A stretch of DNA of 64,000 bases from Flavobacteriaceae bacterium UBA3478 (GCA_002381155.1 DFQX01000087.1:1421-65420), one strand, 5' to 3'. Numbered from the stretch's first letter, positions 26,213 through 36,955 are shown. Program-made: numbers and translations. Notes: generated by a model not told the origin, from the letters alone.

Positions 26213-26666
26213 TATTTTCGAGTTGAACGACATACCAATTTTTTAACACCTTCGCACCTTTACTTTCATAGAGGGCAATAGCATTAGTGTTCCAGTCTAA
26301 TACTTCCCATCCGATTCTTCGCACCTTGATAGACTTTCCATACGAGATCACATGGTCTAGCAAAGCCGATCCAATTCCTTTCCCTCGATGTTCAACCTCA
26401 ACGATAAGGTCTTCTAAGTGGAGCGCCTTGCCTTTCCAAGTGGAATATCGGAGATAAGTAAGTGCTATTCCTACCACCTTTTGGGTTTCTGAATCCTCGG
26501 CCACAAAACAATGATACGAGGGCTGATCACCAAATCCATCATTCGCTACTTCTTCTAAAGAAAGCACCATTTCATTCTCAGCCTGTTCGAATACAGCTAA
26601 TTCTTTGATTAAACGGTGAATATCTGTAACATCTGAACGTACTGCGTCTCTAATGATAAAGCCCAT
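26205..26666 (-). CDS. GNAT-family N-acetyltransferase
   Basis: 153 residues. The GNAT core is clear: HLEDLIVEVEHRGKGIGSALL holds the acetyl-CoA loop R/Q-x-x-G-x-G (here RGKGIG), followed by WEVLDWNTNAIALYESKGAK. This resembles diamine or amino-acid acetyltransferases of the short kind; substrate unknown. ATG 26666 is chosen because a TACCTTTG promoter box at 26688-26695 overlaps the upstream candidate starts. It leads a two-gene unit with aspartate kinase. Confidence 0.85.
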   Translation of the reverse strand: MGFIIRDAVRSDVTDIHRLIKELAVFEQAENEMVLSLEEVANDGFGDQPSYHCFVAEDSETQKVVGIALTYLRYSTWKGKALHLEDLIVEVEHRGKGIGSALLDHVISYGKSIKVRRIGWEVLDWNTNAIALYESKGAKVLKNWYVVQLENNG

Positions 26667-26687
26667 AAATATCTCATTTTGGTACAT

Positions 26688-26695
26688 CAAAGGTA
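26688..26695 (-). promoter_or_regulatory. -7 box of the acetyltransferase-aspartate kinase unit
   Basis: TACCTTTG on the minus strand; predicted start near 26681, ATG at 26666. Confidence 0.5.
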
Positions 26696-26789
26696 TTTGA
26701 AATGTCTAGCTACTACAAATACCCCTGAAGCTCTCACAAAAGCCGTCAAAATTGTTGTAGTTTAGGTAATTCTAAGAGGTCAAATTGCT

Positions 26790-27806
26790 ATGAAACCAGA
26801 CCTTCTCAGTTTTACATCTAAAGGAATCTACTGTGCCGCGGCCGATGTCTATCTCGATCCATGGCGACCAGTGGACAAGGCGATTATTTCCCATGCTCAT
26901 GCAGATCACAGCCGTTTTGGAAACAAAAAATATATCGCCCACCACTACAGCGTTCCAGTAATGAAGCACCGATTAGGGACGATCAATGTTCAAGGAGTTT
27001 CTTGGAATGATCCCTTCAGTGTAAACGGAGTTGAATTCACTCTATACCCCGCCGGACACATCGTAGGGTCTTCCCTTATTAAAGTACAGCATAGAGGAGA
27101 AATTGCACTTTTTACTGGAGACTACAAACTCGAAAACGACGGTCTTAGCACTCCACTCGAAATGCAACGATGTCATACACTGATCACCGAATGTACTTTC
27201 GGGCTACCCATTTTTAGATGGAAACCTCAACAAGAGGTATTTTCAGAAATAAAGAACTGGTGGAGCTTCAATCAGCAGAATTCATTTACTAGTGTGATTT
27301 ACGCCTATAGTTTAGGAAAGGCACAAAGACTATTGCATCATCTTCAATCCACTCATGGCCCTATTCTAGTCCATCCTGCTATTGCAGCAGTCAATGAGTC
27401 ATTATCGAATATTGTTTCGTTTGAGAATGTAAAAACGCTAACGGCTGATAAAAATCCAATAGACTACCCTGGAGCACTACTTATACTACCCCCCTCAGGC
27501 AGAGAAGCTAAATACCTAAAGAAATGGGGAGAACTAAGGACAGCAAGTGCCAGTGGATGGATGGCTACTCGCGGTAATCGAAGAAGAAGAAATGTCGACA
27601 GAGGCTTCGTAATCTCAGATCACTGCGACTTTGACGCACTAAACACCTGCATAAAATACAGTGAAGCCGAAAAGGTAATCTGCACCCACGGGTTCACCGA
27701 TATCTATTCCAAATATCTCAGAGAAACTGGGTTTAACGCAGGAACCGAGCATGCCGAATTTGAAGAAGAGGAAGTTGAAAATAGTACAGACCTACTGCTA
27801 CAATGA
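26790..27806 (+). CDS. Ligase-associated DNA damage response exonuclease
   Basis: 338 residues, metallo-beta-lactamase/beta-CASP nuclease. The metal motif is SHAHADHSRFG near residue 34; YPAGHIVGS, FTGDYKLEND and SDHCDFDAL near 276 are the other motifs. This SNM1-like exonuclease is the first gene of the conserved exonuclease-ligase-helicase-phosphoesterase cassette. It overlaps the ligase start by 4 bp. The biochemical partners suggest end processing before ligation. Confidence 0.93.
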   Translation: MKPDLLSFTSKGIYCAAADVYLDPWRPVDKAIISHAHADHSRFGNKKYIAHHYSVPVMKHRLGTINVQGVSWNDPFSVNGVEFTLYPAGHIVGSSLIKVQHRGEIALFTGDYKLENDGLSTPLEMQRCHTLITECTFGLPIFRWKPQQEVFSEIKNWWSFNQQNSFTSVIYAYSLGKAQRLLHHLQSTHGPILVHPAIAAVNESLSNIVSFENVKTLTADKNPIDYPGALLILPPSGREAKYLKKWGELRTASASGWMATRGNRRRRNVDRGFVISDHCDFDALNTCIKYSEAEKVICTHGFTDIYSKYLRETGFNAGTEHAEFEEEEVENSTDLLLQ

Positions 27807-29401
27807 AAGACTTCTCACTACTCATTCAGCGTTTAGATCAACTCACCAAAACCAGTGAAAAAGTAAAGGTGTTAAGTCATTACTTCAAGACTGCACCGCA
27901 AAAAGATGTGGTTTGGGCGATCGCGATCTGGTCCCACAGAAGACCCAAAAGGCCCGTATCAACGACACTATTAAGAGCATGGGCTTCAGAATTAGCTGGG
28001 GTCGATCAGTGGCTATTTGAAGACAGTTATCACATCGTTGGTGATTTAGCAGAAACCATTGCCTTACTTACCTGTAAGAAGGAGATCACAGGCCATCCTT
28101 CAGGAGAATCTCTAAGCACCATTATCGAGGACTTAATCGCGCTGAAGACACAACCAGAAGACCAAAAGAAGACCTACATAACGAAGAAATGGGCTGAACT
28201 TAATTATTTCGGAAGTTTCACTTTTACCAAATTACTCACTGGAGGTTTTCGAATTGGAATCAGTCAAAAGCTGATGACCAAAGCTCTGGAGAGTGCCTTT
28301 GATATTCCTTCAGATGAAATTGCCTACAGACTTATGGGTAAGTGGGACCCTTCAGAAGTAACCTTACAGAAACTATTATTAGACAACGACCCAGAAGCGA
28401 ATCAGTCGAGACCTTACCCTTTCTTTCTAGCATATCCGGTAGAAAATACGCTCAAAGATCTAGGAGATGTTTCTCAGTGGAGCATTGAACATAAATGGGA
28501 TGGAATCCGTGCACAACTCATCAAAAGAAATGAAACGTTCGCAATTTGGTCAAGAGGAGAAGAGCTCATTACTGAACAATTCCCCGAATTACATCGAATC
28601 AAAGAACTTCTAACAGAAGATGTAGTTATCGACGGAGAGATCATTCCGATAAAAGATGGCTTGCCCGATCACTTCGGTACCCTTCAAAAAAGACTAAATC
28701 GAAAAAGAATCACCAATTCCTTGTTAGAAGAGGCTCCCGTGGTGTTTCGAGCCTATGATCTACTAGAGTATCAAGGCAAAGACCTTCGAGAGCAAACTTA
28801 CCTTAAGCGCAGAAATTTTCTAGAAAGTATCTCATTTAGCGGGCCTTTACAACTATCAAAATTTAAAATCTTCAAAAACTGGCAAGAAGTTGAAGATGAA
28901 AGACTTCGTTCTAAAGAAGTAAAAAGCGAAGGCCTCATGTTAAAACACCTAGACAGCACCTATGGAGTAGGCCGCAAAAAAGGGGATTGGTTCAAATATA
29001 AAAATGACCCTCTCAATTGCGATGCAATATTAACCTATGTGATGCGAGGTCATGGTCGAAGAAGTAGCCTTTACACTGATTTTACTTTTGCACTATGGGA
29101 TAGAGATCCTAATGATCCTGAAGCACAATTGGTAACCTTTGCCAAAGCCTATTCTGGGCTCACTGACCAGGAATTCAAAGAAATTAATCGATGGATTCGA
29201 TCGAATGCTCTTGAAAAATTCGGACCCGTTAGAGCGGTTAAACCTGAACTCGTTTTTGAAATTGCCTTTGAGGGAGTTGCCCCATCCTCTAGACACAAAA
29301 GTGGCTATGCGACAAGATTTCCTAGAATTGTGCGATGGCGAAAGGACAAAAAAATCGATGAAGCCAACCAGCTAGAAGACCTTAAAAATTTAGTACGCTA
29401 A
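27803..29401 (+). CDS. ATP-dependent DNA ligase of the repair cassette
   Basis: 532 residues. The N-terminal helical domain (about 1-200) precedes the adenylation domain with lysine nucleophile K231 in EHKWDGIRAQL; SRGEELI, DGEIIP, VFRAYDLLEY, EGLMLK and FKYKND are the nucleotidyltransferase motifs, followed by an OB-fold domain. It seals nicks using ATP, in addition to the NAD+-dependent housekeeping ligase expected in every bacterium. It overlaps the exonuclease gene and lies 2 bp before the helicase gene. Confidence 0.95.
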   Translation: MKDFSLLIQRLDQLTKTSEKVKVLSHYFKTAPQKDVVWAIAIWSHRRPKRPVSTTLLRAWASELAGVDQWLFEDSYHIVGDLAETIALLTCKKEITGHPSGESLSTIIEDLIALKTQPEDQKKTYITKKWAELNYFGSFTFTKLLTGGFRIGISQKLMTKALESAFDIPSDEIAYRLMGKWDPSEVTLQKLLLDNDPEANQSRPYPFFLAYPVENTLKDLGDVSQWSIEHKWDGIRAQLIKRNETFAIWSRGEELITEQFPELHRIKELLTEDVVIDGEIIPIKDGLPDHFGTLQKRLNRKRITNSLLEEAPVVFRAYDLLEYQGKDLREQTYLKRRNFLESISFSGPLQLSKFKIFKNWQEVEDERLRSKEVKSEGLMLKHLDSTYGVGRKKGDWFKYKNDPLNCDAILTYVMRGHGRRSSLYTDFTFALWDRDPNDPEAQLVTFAKAYSGLTDQEFKEINRWIRSNALEKFGPVRAVKPELVFEIAFEGVAPSSRHKSGYATRFPRIVRWRKDKKIDEANQLEDLKNLVR

Positions 29402-29403
29402 AA

Positions 29404-31839
29404 ATGGAACGGGCTATCGAAAATATTGTTTCATGGTTTGAAGAAAAAAAATGGGAGCCCTTCCCATTTCAAAAGGATTGCTGGAACGCCTATCTTAATG
29501 GTAGTTCGGGTTTATTAATGGCACCCACAGGTTCAGGTAAAACCTTAGCTCTCGGTGCCCCAATCTTACAATCTATTGATCCTAAGAAAAAGGGCTTACA
29601 AGCATTGTGGATCACTCCCCTTAGAGCGTTGTCTCAAGAAATTTTCGAGGCTCTAGAAAAGGCCTCTGTAGCAATGAAACTGAACATTGAAGTAGGGCTT
29701 CGTAACGGGGATACTTCAACCAAAGAAAGAACGAAGCAACGAAAATCGCTTCCTCCACTACTTATTACTACACCCGAAAGTCTTCAATTACTTCTTGCCT
29801 CTAAAGATTATGAGGCCCGATTTAAGCATTTAAAAAGTATCGTCATCGACGAGTGGCATGATTTATATGCCAGTAAACGCGGAGCACTTCTAGAGTTAGG
29901 CTTGTCTCGACTTAAAGGAATTAACCCAAGGCTGCAAATTTGGGGAATAAGTGCTACCCTAGGCGACCCTCTTCTTGCATTATCTGTTTTAAAAGGTAGC
30001 GTCATTGAAAATGAAAAAGTACCTGACGGATGGACCATTATCCAATCAAATCTAACCAAGGAGATATTGATTGAATCGCTCATCCCAGAGAAAGCCGATC
30101 GATTCCCTTGGCGCGGACACTTAGGCCTTCATCTTATCCATCAAATCGGCCCACTACTAGAGAAAAGTAAAAGCATTCTCATTTTTACCAATACTCGCAG
30201 TCAATGCGAAATTTGGTTTCAGGCATTACTCTCCCACTACCCCGATTTAGCAGGTCAAATGGCCATGCATCATAGTTCCATTGAGAAAAACACTCGGCTT
30301 TGGGTAGAAAATGCGCTTAGAAATGAAAGCCTAAAAGTCGTAGTGTGCACCTCGAGTCTCGACTTAGGCGTTGACTTCGCTCCGGTCGAAACGGTAATTC
30401 AAGTTGCTGGACCCAAAAGTATTGCGAGGCTCATGCAGCGCGCAGGCCGAAGTGGACACCAACCTGGAGCTCAAAGCAAGTTATACTTTCTACCGACCCA
30501 TGCCATGGAAATTATAGAATCGGCAGCGCTTAAGATTGCTGTTCAAGAGAAGCAGATCGAAGCAAGCGTACCCTACCTTAATTCCTATGATTTACTTATT
30601 CAATATTTAACGACCCTTGCTGTTTCTGATGGATTCTACCCTCACCAAATATTTCCTGAGGTTCAAAGCACTTTTTGTTTCCAAACCCTATCTGAGGAAG
30701 AATGGAATTGGATCCTTCGTTTTATTACCACCGGTGGAGATAGCTTAGAAAATTATGATGAGTACCAACGGGTAACGATTGAAGAAGATGGAAAATACCT
30801 AGTGACCAAACGTTCGATTGCCATGCGTCACCGATTTCAGATAGGTACCATTGTATCAGATGCTACTCTATCGGTACACTTTATTAGCGGAGGATTTATT
30901 GGTACTCTAGAGGAGTGGTTCGTCTCACAGTTACAGCCCGGCGATCACTTTACATTTGCAGGCCGTGTTTTAGAATTTATTCGAGTTCGTGAAATGAAGG
31001 TTCAAGTGCGATTAAGTAAAAGTAAATCGAGTAAAGTTCCCGCATGGATGGGCGGAAGACTATCATTTAGTTCTGAAATGTCTATGTATTTGCAAACAGC
31101 ACTCACCAAACTCGAGAAAAATAGTGAAGAGTTAGTCAAAGAAATAAAAGGCCTTAAAGCAGTTTTTGAAGCACAAAAAAAGGAGAGTATTATCCCTGAT
31201 AAACACACCTTTTTAGTCGAAACCTTTAAGACAAAAGAAGGTTGTCATCACCTTTTCTACACTTTTGAGGGTCGCTTTATCAATGAAGCCCTAGCTAATC
31301 TATTAGCCTATCGGTTAAGCCTGTTACATCCGATAAGTTGCTCCCTTGCATATAATGATTATGGATTTGAGTTACTCTCTGATCAGTTGATCGACGTAGA
31401 AGAAATTGAAACTCAAGAACTTTGGTCTACAAGAGATTTAATGATCGATCTAAGAGCAAGTATTAACCTCAGCGAACTCTCACGTAGGAGCTTTAGAGAT
31501 ATCGCTGTAATTAGTGGGCTCGTATTTAACGGATACCCTGGAAAGCCAGTTAAAACCAAACACCTCCAAAGCTCGAGTCAATTGGTCTATGAGGTATTCA
31601 AGAGCTATGAGCCTGACAATCTATTAATGCTTCAAGCCGAGAGAGAGGTCTTTGAACACCAACTTGAATTTGACCGTTTAAAAAGAGTGCTTGAAAATAT
31701 CAATCGCAAAAACACCTACATCGCTAGATGCGAGAAGCCAACTCCTTTTTCATTTCCTATAATCACCGACCGTTTGAGAGCACGGCTATCGAACGAAGAT
31801 CTCGAAAAACGAATTCAAAAAATGATTCAACAGCTATGA
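29404..31839 (+). CDS. Ligase-associated Lhr-type DEXH helicase
   Basis: 811 residues. Walker A is in APTGSGKTLALG near residue 39, the Walker B variant is DEWHDLY near 147, motif Ia is TPLRALS, and motif VI is MQRAGRSGHQPG near 344. The C-terminal half has the winged-helix and core domains of Lhr. This is the Lhr-Core helicase of the four-gene cassette; known homologues move 3' to 5' along single-stranded DNA. Its stop overlaps the next start (ATGA). Confidence 0.95.
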   Translation: MERAIENIVSWFEEKKWEPFPFQKDCWNAYLNGSSGLLMAPTGSGKTLALGAPILQSIDPKKKGLQALWITPLRALSQEIFEALEKASVAMKLNIEVGLRNGDTSTKERTKQRKSLPPLLITTPESLQLLLASKDYEARFKHLKSIVIDEWHDLYASKRGALLELGLSRLKGINPRLQIWGISATLGDPLLALSVLKGSVIENEKVPDGWTIIQSNLTKEILIESLIPEKADRFPWRGHLGLHLIHQIGPLLEKSKSILIFTNTRSQCEIWFQALLSHYPDLAGQMAMHHSSIEKNTRLWVENALRNESLKVVVCTSSLDLGVDFAPVETVIQVAGPKSIARLMQRAGRSGHQPGAQSKLYFLPTHAMEIIESAALKIAVQEKQIEASVPYLNSYDLLIQYLTTLAVSDGFYPHQIFPEVQSTFCFQTLSEEEWNWILRFITTGGDSLENYDEYQRVTIEEDGKYLVTKRSIAMRHRFQIGTIVSDATLSVHFISGGFIGTLEEWFVSQLQPGDHFTFAGRVLEFIRVREMKVQVRLSKSKSSKVPAWMGGRLSFSSEMSMYLQTALTKLEKNSEELVKEIKGLKAVFEAQKKESIIPDKHTFLVETFKTKEGCHHLFYTFEGRFINEALANLLAYRLSLLHPISCSLAYNDYGFELLSDQLIDVEEIETQELWSTRDLMIDLRASINLSELSRRSFRDIAVISGLVFNGYPGKPVKTKHLQSSSQLVYEVFKSYEPDNLLMLQAEREVFEHQLEFDRLKRVLENINRKNTYIARCEKPTPFSFPIITDRLRARLSNEDLEKRIQKMIQQL

Positions 31840-32465
31840 CCTTGAACTTTGCCGATCAGTCCTTTGAATTACATCCGTCTGGCGCCTTATTTTGGCCCAA
31901 TGAGGAGTTGCTCATTATTAGCGATGTTCATTTAGGGAAGATTACTCATTTCAGAAAACATGGAATGCCCATACCCAATGATGCAGTTCTAGAAAACTTT
32001 GAAAAACTCGATGGGGTAATCGATTATTTCAATCCTGCAGAATTGATTTTTCTTGGAGACTTATTTCACTCTTCCTTCAATAAGGAATTTGATCAATTCA
32101 AATTATGGGTTGAAAACCAAAGTATACCTGTACGATTAATAAAAGGGAACCACGAAGTTTTAGAGGACAGCACTTATGAATCGTTCGGAATCGAAGTTGA
32201 ATCTCATATCACGTTCGATACGTTTCGATTACAGCATCATCCAGAAGAGGATGATAGTAGTATACCCGTTATTTGTGGGCACATACACCCCGCTTATCTC
32301 TTAAAAGGAAAAGCAAGAGATCAAATAAAACTCAAGTGCTTCCACGCCACAGAGACACAGCTTACCCTACCCGCTTTTGGAGTTTTTACAGGAAGTCATC
32401 TGATTACCCCTGAACCGAACGATCAAATAGTATTACTAGCAGGCGACGGTCTAATTGCCATTTAG
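31836..32465 (+). CDS. pdeM: Ligase-associated metallophosphoesterase endonuclease
   Basis: 209 residues from ATG 31836; a longer frame from 31728 lies inside the helicase gene and is rejected. Metallophosphoesterase motifs: ISDVHLGK near residue 26, FLGDLFHS near 70, KGNHE near 102, and CGHIHPA near 149. Characterised relatives are manganese-dependent DNA nucleases. It is the last gene of the cassette. Its translation is probably coupled to the helicase through the ATGA overlap. Confidence 0.93.
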   Translation: MTLNFADQSFELHPSGALFWPNEELLIISDVHLGKITHFRKHGMPIPNDAVLENFEKLDGVIDYFNPAELIFLGDLFHSSFNKEFDQFKLWVENQSIPVRLIKGNHEVLEDSTYESFGIEVESHITFDTFRLQHHPEEDDSSIPVICGHIHPAYLLKGKARDQIKLKCFHATETQLTLPAFGVFTGSHLITPEPNDQIVLLAGDGLIAI

Positions 32466-32468
32466 AGC

Positions 32469-32476
32469 TATCTTTG
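32469..32476 (+). promoter_or_regulatory. -7 box of mfd
   Basis: TATCTTTG; predicted start near 32483, only about 4 bases before the ATG at 32487. Confidence 0.5.
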
Positions 32477-32486
32477 CACCGCCTTT

Positions 32487-35400
32487 ATGAGTTCTATTTC
32501 TGAACAAATCATTCAAAAATTCACCACCTCAAATTCTTTTGAGGCTGCACTGTCACGTTTAGAAAATACCCGTGGAGAGATTAAAATTACGGGGCTGACA
32601 CAATCAGGAATTTCCATTTTTATCTCAAGCGGTCATCAAAAAAATCAAAAGAACTGGCTAGTTATCGTTGAAGACAAAGAGGCGGCCGCATACATCCAGA
32701 ACGACTTAGAGCGATTCCTTGGTAAAGACGAAGCACTTTTTTATCCAGCTTCTTATCGTCGTCCTTATGAAATTGAAGCAATCGACAATGCGAATGTGCT
32801 CATGCGATCCGAAGTGCTTCAGCAACTTTCTGAAAGTAAGAAACCTAAGGTGATTGTAACCTATATCGATGCGCTGCTAGAAAAAATCATTACCAAAAAG
32901 GATTTTGTAAGTCAACGAATCGATCTTAAAACAGGAGATCAAGTCGGATTAGATTTTATCAACGAAAGCCTATTCGAATTTGGATTTGAACGTACCGACT
33001 TTGTTACCGAACCTGGAGAGTTTTCGGTTCGAGGAGGTATCATAGACGTTTACTCCTTTGCCCACGACTTACCTTATCGTATAGAATTTTTTGGCAATGA
33101 AGTAGAAAGCATACGAACCTTCGATATCGAAACTCAGCTTTCAAAAGAAGCGGTCAGTAACCTAACCATCGTACCGAACATGGATCGATCGGCAAGTGTT
33201 CAAGAACGAATTTCATTCTTAGAATATTTTGATCCAGAGAACACCACGGTTTTTGTTCAAGAAATTGAGGTAATCAAGAAAAAACTAGATGAACTTTACG
33301 AAAAAGCTGAGCAACAGTTTGAGAAGTTAGATAGTCCATTGAAGCACGCTCATCCTTCTGCCCTTTTCAGCAGTTCAGAAACCCTAGAGAAAGACCTTAT
33401 ATCTCATTCTTATGCCCGCTTAGAAAAAGAGCGTTCAGAAAACAGTATTGATTTTAAACAAAAAAGTCAACCCGCCTTCAATAAGCGATTTGATCTTCTT
33501 TGGAAAGAACTTCAAACGAAAAAGGAAGACGGATACACTTGTTATTTACACTGCAGTTCAACACAACAAGTAGAACGTTTTAAAGAAATATTTGCAAAGC
33601 ATGAGACCACTCTTCCTTACACTCCGGTAATCATGCCGCTAATGGGTGGTTTTGTAGATGAACAGGCAAAACTCTGCTGTTATACTGATCATGAAATCTT
33701 CGAACGTTATCACAAATTTAGTGTTCGTGGGGCAGCCGCTAAAAAGCAAAAACTCAGTCTGGCAGAACTCAACAAGCTGGAGGTCGGTGACTACGTTACG
33801 CATATCGATCACGGAATAGGAACCTTCGGAGGACTTCAGAAAATTGAGGTGGAGGGTAAAATGCAGGAGGCAATTAAGTTGATTTACGGCGATCGAGACA
33901 TCTTGTATGTGAGTATTCATTCACTCCATAAAATCGCTAAATACAATGGTAAAGATGGAGTGACTCCAAAACTCTACAAGCTTGGCTCTGGTGCTTGGCA
34001 AAAAGTCAAAGAAAAGACCAAATCGCATGTCAAAAAGGTTGCTTTTGATCTTATTCAAGTCTATGCTAAAAGACGATTAGAAAAAGGCTTTCAGTTTGGT
34101 CCCGACTCTTATTTACAGCATGAACTAGAGGCCTCCTTTATCTATGAAGACACTCCCGATCAAGAAAAAGCTACTCGAGAAGTTAAGGCCGACATGGAGC
34201 GTGATCGTCCTATGGATCGTCTAGTCTGTGGAGATGTTGGTTTTGGTAAAACCGAAGTTGCTATTAGAGCAGCCTTCAAAGCGGTAGATAATGGAAAGCA
34301 GGTTGCGGTGCTTGTACCCACTACTATTCTCGCCTTTCAACATGCAAAGACCTTTGCAAAACGTTTAGAAGACTTACCAGTACGAGTAGATTTTTTAAAT
34401 CGTTTCAGAACCGCTAAAGAGAAGAAGGAGGTCTTAGAGGATGTAAAAGCAGGGAAGATTGATATTCTAATCGGATCCCATCAGATTGTCAACAAAAATG
34501 TCAAATTCAAAGACCTCGGACTACTAATCGTCGATGAAGAACAAAAGTTTGGGGTGTCTGTAAAAGAACGTATCAAATCATTCAAGGCAAGTATTGATGT
34601 GCTTACCCTCACGGCGACACCTATACCTAGAACGCTTCAGTTTAGTTTGATGGCAGCAAGGGACTTATCGGTGATCAGTACCCCACCGCCAAACCGATAC
34701 CCGATTGAAAGTAGTGTCATACGATTCGATTTAGAGGCCATTCGCGATGCAGTTAGCTTTGAAATTGAACGTGGCGGACAGATTTATTTCATACACAATC
34801 GCATCGAGAATATTAAGGAAGTGGCAGGGATGATTCAACAGCTCGTTCCTGACGCACGAATCAGAACCGGTCATGGTAGAATGGACGGTAAAGATCTCGA
34901 AGAACTCATGCTCGATTTTATGAATGGAAATTTCGATGTTCTGGTCTCCACGACCATCGTTGAGAGTGGACTCGATATACCCAATGCGAATACCATTTTA
35001 ATCCACAACGCGCACAGCTTTGGTCTCAGCGATTTACATCAAATGCGCGGTAGGGTAGGACGATCGAATAAAAAGGCATTTTGTTATTTCATCACAGATC
35101 CTTTTGAATCACTAACTAGTGAAGCAAGAAAAAGAATGGAGGCTTTAGCTCAATTCACTGAGCTCGGAAGCGGATTCCAAATTGCGATGAAAGACCTTGA
35201 AATTAGAGGTGCGGGTGATTTATTAGGAGGTGAGCAAAGTGGTTTCATTACAGATATTGGATTTGATACCTACCAAAAAATTGTTTCTGAGGCTATCGAA
35301 GAACTAAAAAATAACGAGTTTAAATCGATCTACGAGGAGGAAAAAGAAAACGAAGAGGTAAAAGAGTACATCAGCGAAGTGCAAATAGACACTGATTTAG

Positions 35401-35828
35401 AATTGCTCTTCCCCGATGATTATATCAATGCAAACGCCGAACGCTTAAGTCTTTACCAAGAGTTGAGCGAAATCGAAAGCGCTGAAGCGTTAACCAGTTT
35501 TACCAAACGATTAATAGATCGATTTGGGCCGCTTCCGCAGGCTGCAAATGATCTGCTTCTGTCTATTTCACTGAAGTGGATCGCCAAGTCACTTGGAATT
35601 GAAAAAATCGTCTTCAAACGAGAAACACTGATCGGGTACTTCTTGTCAGATAGCAAATCAGAATTCTATCAGAGTGCAGCCTTTCAGCATCTAATCAAGG
35701 CTTCGGCTACATTGCCTTGTGCCTTGAAAGAAAAACCTTCAAAGAACGGGCCTCGATTACTGATTCGCTTCGATCAAATCAAATCGTTAGAAGAAGCAAT
35801 AGACGCCCTTAAACAACTACAACTATAA
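32487..35828 (+). CDS. mfd: Transcription-repair coupling factor
   Basis: 1113 residues. It removes RNA polymerase stalled at lesions and recruits UvrA. The N-terminal UvrB-like part is followed by the RNA polymerase interaction domain ([15 protein letters not shown] near residue 430), RecG-like translocase with [11 protein letters not shown] near 580 and VDEEQKFGV near 686, motif [17 protein letters not shown], and a TRCF C-terminal domain. Full length. It directly follows the repair cassette, with its own -7 box. Confidence 0.98.
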   Translation: MSSISEQIIQKFTTSNSFEAALSRLENTRGEIKITGLTQSGISIFISSGHQKNQKNWLVIVEDKEAAAYIQNDLERFLGKDEALFYPASYRRPYEIEAIDNANVLMRSEVLQQLSESKKPKVIVTYIDALLEKIITKKDFVSQRIDLKTGDQVGLDFINESLFEFGFERTDFVTEPGEFSVRGGIIDVYSFAHDLPYRIEFFGNEVESIRTFDIETQLSKEAVSNLTIVPNMDRSASVQERISFLEYFDPENTTVFVQEIEVIKKKLDELYEKAEQQFEKLDSPLKHAHPSALFSSSETLEKDLISHSYARLEKERSENSIDFKQKSQPAFNKRFDLLWKELQTKKEDGYTCYLHCSSTQQVERFKEIFAKHETTLPYTPVIMPLMGGFVDEQAKLCCYTDHEIFERYHKFSVRGAAAKKQKLSLAELNKLEVGDYVTHIDHGIGTFGGLQKIEVEGKMQEAIKLIYGDRDILYVSIHSLHKIAKYNGKDGVTPKLYKLGSGAWQKVKEKTKSHVKKVAFDLIQVYAKRRLEKGFQFGPDSYLQHELEASFIYEDTPDQEKATREVKADMERDRPMDRLVCGDVGFGKTEVAIRAAFKAVDNGKQVAVLVPTTILAFQHAKTFAKRLEDLPVRVDFLNRFRTAKEKKEVLEDVKAGKIDILIGSHQIVNKNVKFKDLGLLIVDEEQKFGVSVKERIKSFKASIDVLTLTATPIPRTLQFSLMAARDLSVISTPPPNRYPIESSVIRFDLEAIRDAVSFEIERGGQIYFIHNRIENIKEVAGMIQQLVPDARIRTGHGRMDGKDLEELMLDFMNGNFDVLVSTTIVESGLDIPNANTILIHNAHSFGLSDLHQMRGRVGRSNKKAFCYFITDPFESLTSEARKRMEALAQFTELGSGFQIAMKDLEIRGAGDLLGGEQSGFITDIGFDTYQKIVSEAIEELKNNEFKSIYEEEKENEEVKEYISEVQIDTDLELLFPDDYINANAERLSLYQELSEIESAEALTSFTKRLIDRFGPLPQAANDLLLSISLKWIAKSLGIEKIVFKRETLIGYFLSDSKSEFYQSAAFQHLIKASATLPCALKEKPSKNGPRLLIRFDQIKSLEEAIDALKQLQL

Positions 35829-36482
35829 GGCTTTTAAAGCCTTGATTACCGTAAAAGCCTTATCTGCCTCAGGATCATCTACAATGATGGTAAATTCATT
35901 GGTGGTAGAAATCACCTCATGCAGAACAATACCTTCCCAAGCCAAACGCTGAAAAATAAAATAGTAAACACCGGGGACAGTCACGTTCTCATGGGGTAGT
36001 TTAACCGTTACTGAAGCGAGATTAGTCACCTTTTGAGTCATGCGTTCACCACTAAAGAGGTCTTCGATATAGCGCTCTAATCGATCACTAACCACAATAT
36101 TAATTTCGTTAACCCCGCGAGATGAAGTGTAAAAGACATCAGGATTTCGGTGAATCTCACGCATGAGTTCTGCCTGCTTTTCAAGAATACTCTCTGATGT
36201 TAAAAACGTAAAATCAACTAAGGAGGAGCGCACCGTAATCTCCCCGATATTCTTCAAAACCTTCACAATCTTATGAGTAGCTCTAAACTCTAGGTGTTCT
36301 GAGAGACGCTTAAGAGCCATTACGATCGCACCTTCACGCACCTCTTTTCCTAGATAAGACTCAATTTCAGGTCGTATTTGACGAGATAAAGAGGTAAGAT
36401 TAATGATGCCTTCAGCTAGGGCCGACTGAAGAAATGGTTTACGGTGAATGACACTTTCTACAACTGACGAAATAGTCTTCAT
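35823..36482 (-). CDS. ACT-like domain protein of unknown function
   Basis: 219 residues. The N-terminal 60 residues look like a winged-helix segment (FLQSALAEGIINLTSLSRQIRPEIE, here in part). The C-terminal half resembles aspartokinase ACT domains: VTVKLPHENVTVPGVYYFIFQRLAWEGI with ISTTNEFTIIVDD. No kinase core. It might be an amino-acid-responsive regulator; this is speculation. It converges with mfd with a 6-bp overlap of stops and lies 40 bp after yraN, likely in one transcript. Confidence 0.6.
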   Translation of the reverse strand: MKTISSVVESVIHRKPFLQSALAEGIINLTSLSRQIRPEIESYLGKEVREGAIVMALKRLSEHLEFRATHKIVKVLKNIGEITVRSSLVDFTFLTSESILEKQAELMREIHRNPDVFYTSSRGVNEINIVVSDRLERYIEDLFSGERMTQKVTNLASVTVKLPHENVTVPGVYYFIFQRLAWEGIVLHEVISTTNEFTIIVDDPEADKAFTVIKALKAL

Positions 36483-36522
36483 ATAGTTAATTTATACAGA
36501 TTGTTTTATTTCTAACAATTCG

Positions 36523-36879
36523 TCAAATATATAAAGAAATGTCGATAAGATGCCAAACTTGTGAATTTTTCTGTTTTAAGTGGACGCTCACCAGATCTAT
36601 TCGCAGCTCCTCAACATCAGAAATTCGATGCACGTAGAATGAGCCTATGGCCTGTAACCTGGCAAACTGTGCTTTGGAAACACGTTGAATTACCTGATCT
36701 ATAGTTAATAACCGTGTACTCGACTTCACCTCAATGACCACTAAAAGTCGGTCTTTAATTGCAAGGATATCAGCTTCTAAATGACCGAGTCTGCTATATT
36801 GATGAAGAATACGGTACCCTCGTTTTTTAAGAAAGGTTACTGCTTCTATCTGGCCGAGATCCCCTATAATTTTGCTCAT
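36523..36879 (-). CDS. yraN: YraN family (UPF0102) endonuclease-like protein
   Basis: 118 residues. GQIEAVTFLKKRGYRIL, HLEADILAIKD and VVIEVKSS form the restriction-endonuclease-like core with E, D, and ExK residues typical of this family, similar to Holliday junction resolvases. Function unproven. Divergent from metG. Confidence 0.85.
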   Translation of the reverse strand: MSKIIGDLGQIEAVTFLKKRGYRILHQYSRLGHLEADILAIKDRLLVVIEVKSSTRLLTIDQVIQRVSKAQFARLQAIGSFYVHRISDVEELRIDLVSVHLKQKNSQVWHLIDISLYI

Positions 36880-36911
36880 TACTCTTAAAAATAGCGAACA
36901 GTTTATTCAGA

Positions 36912-36947
36912 AATCGTTCGATAAACATCTAGAATCGATTCGATAAA
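36912..36947. repeat. Two tandem palindromic repeats before metG
   Basis: AATCGTTCGATAAA (36912-36925) and AATCGATTCGATAAA (36933-36947) are near-identical direct repeats 21 bp apart; each contains a palindrome ATCG-n2or3-CGAT. They lie between yraN and the metG -7 box at 36956 and could be an operator pair on one DNA face. Confidence 0.5.
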
Positions 36948-36955
36948 GAATTAAC

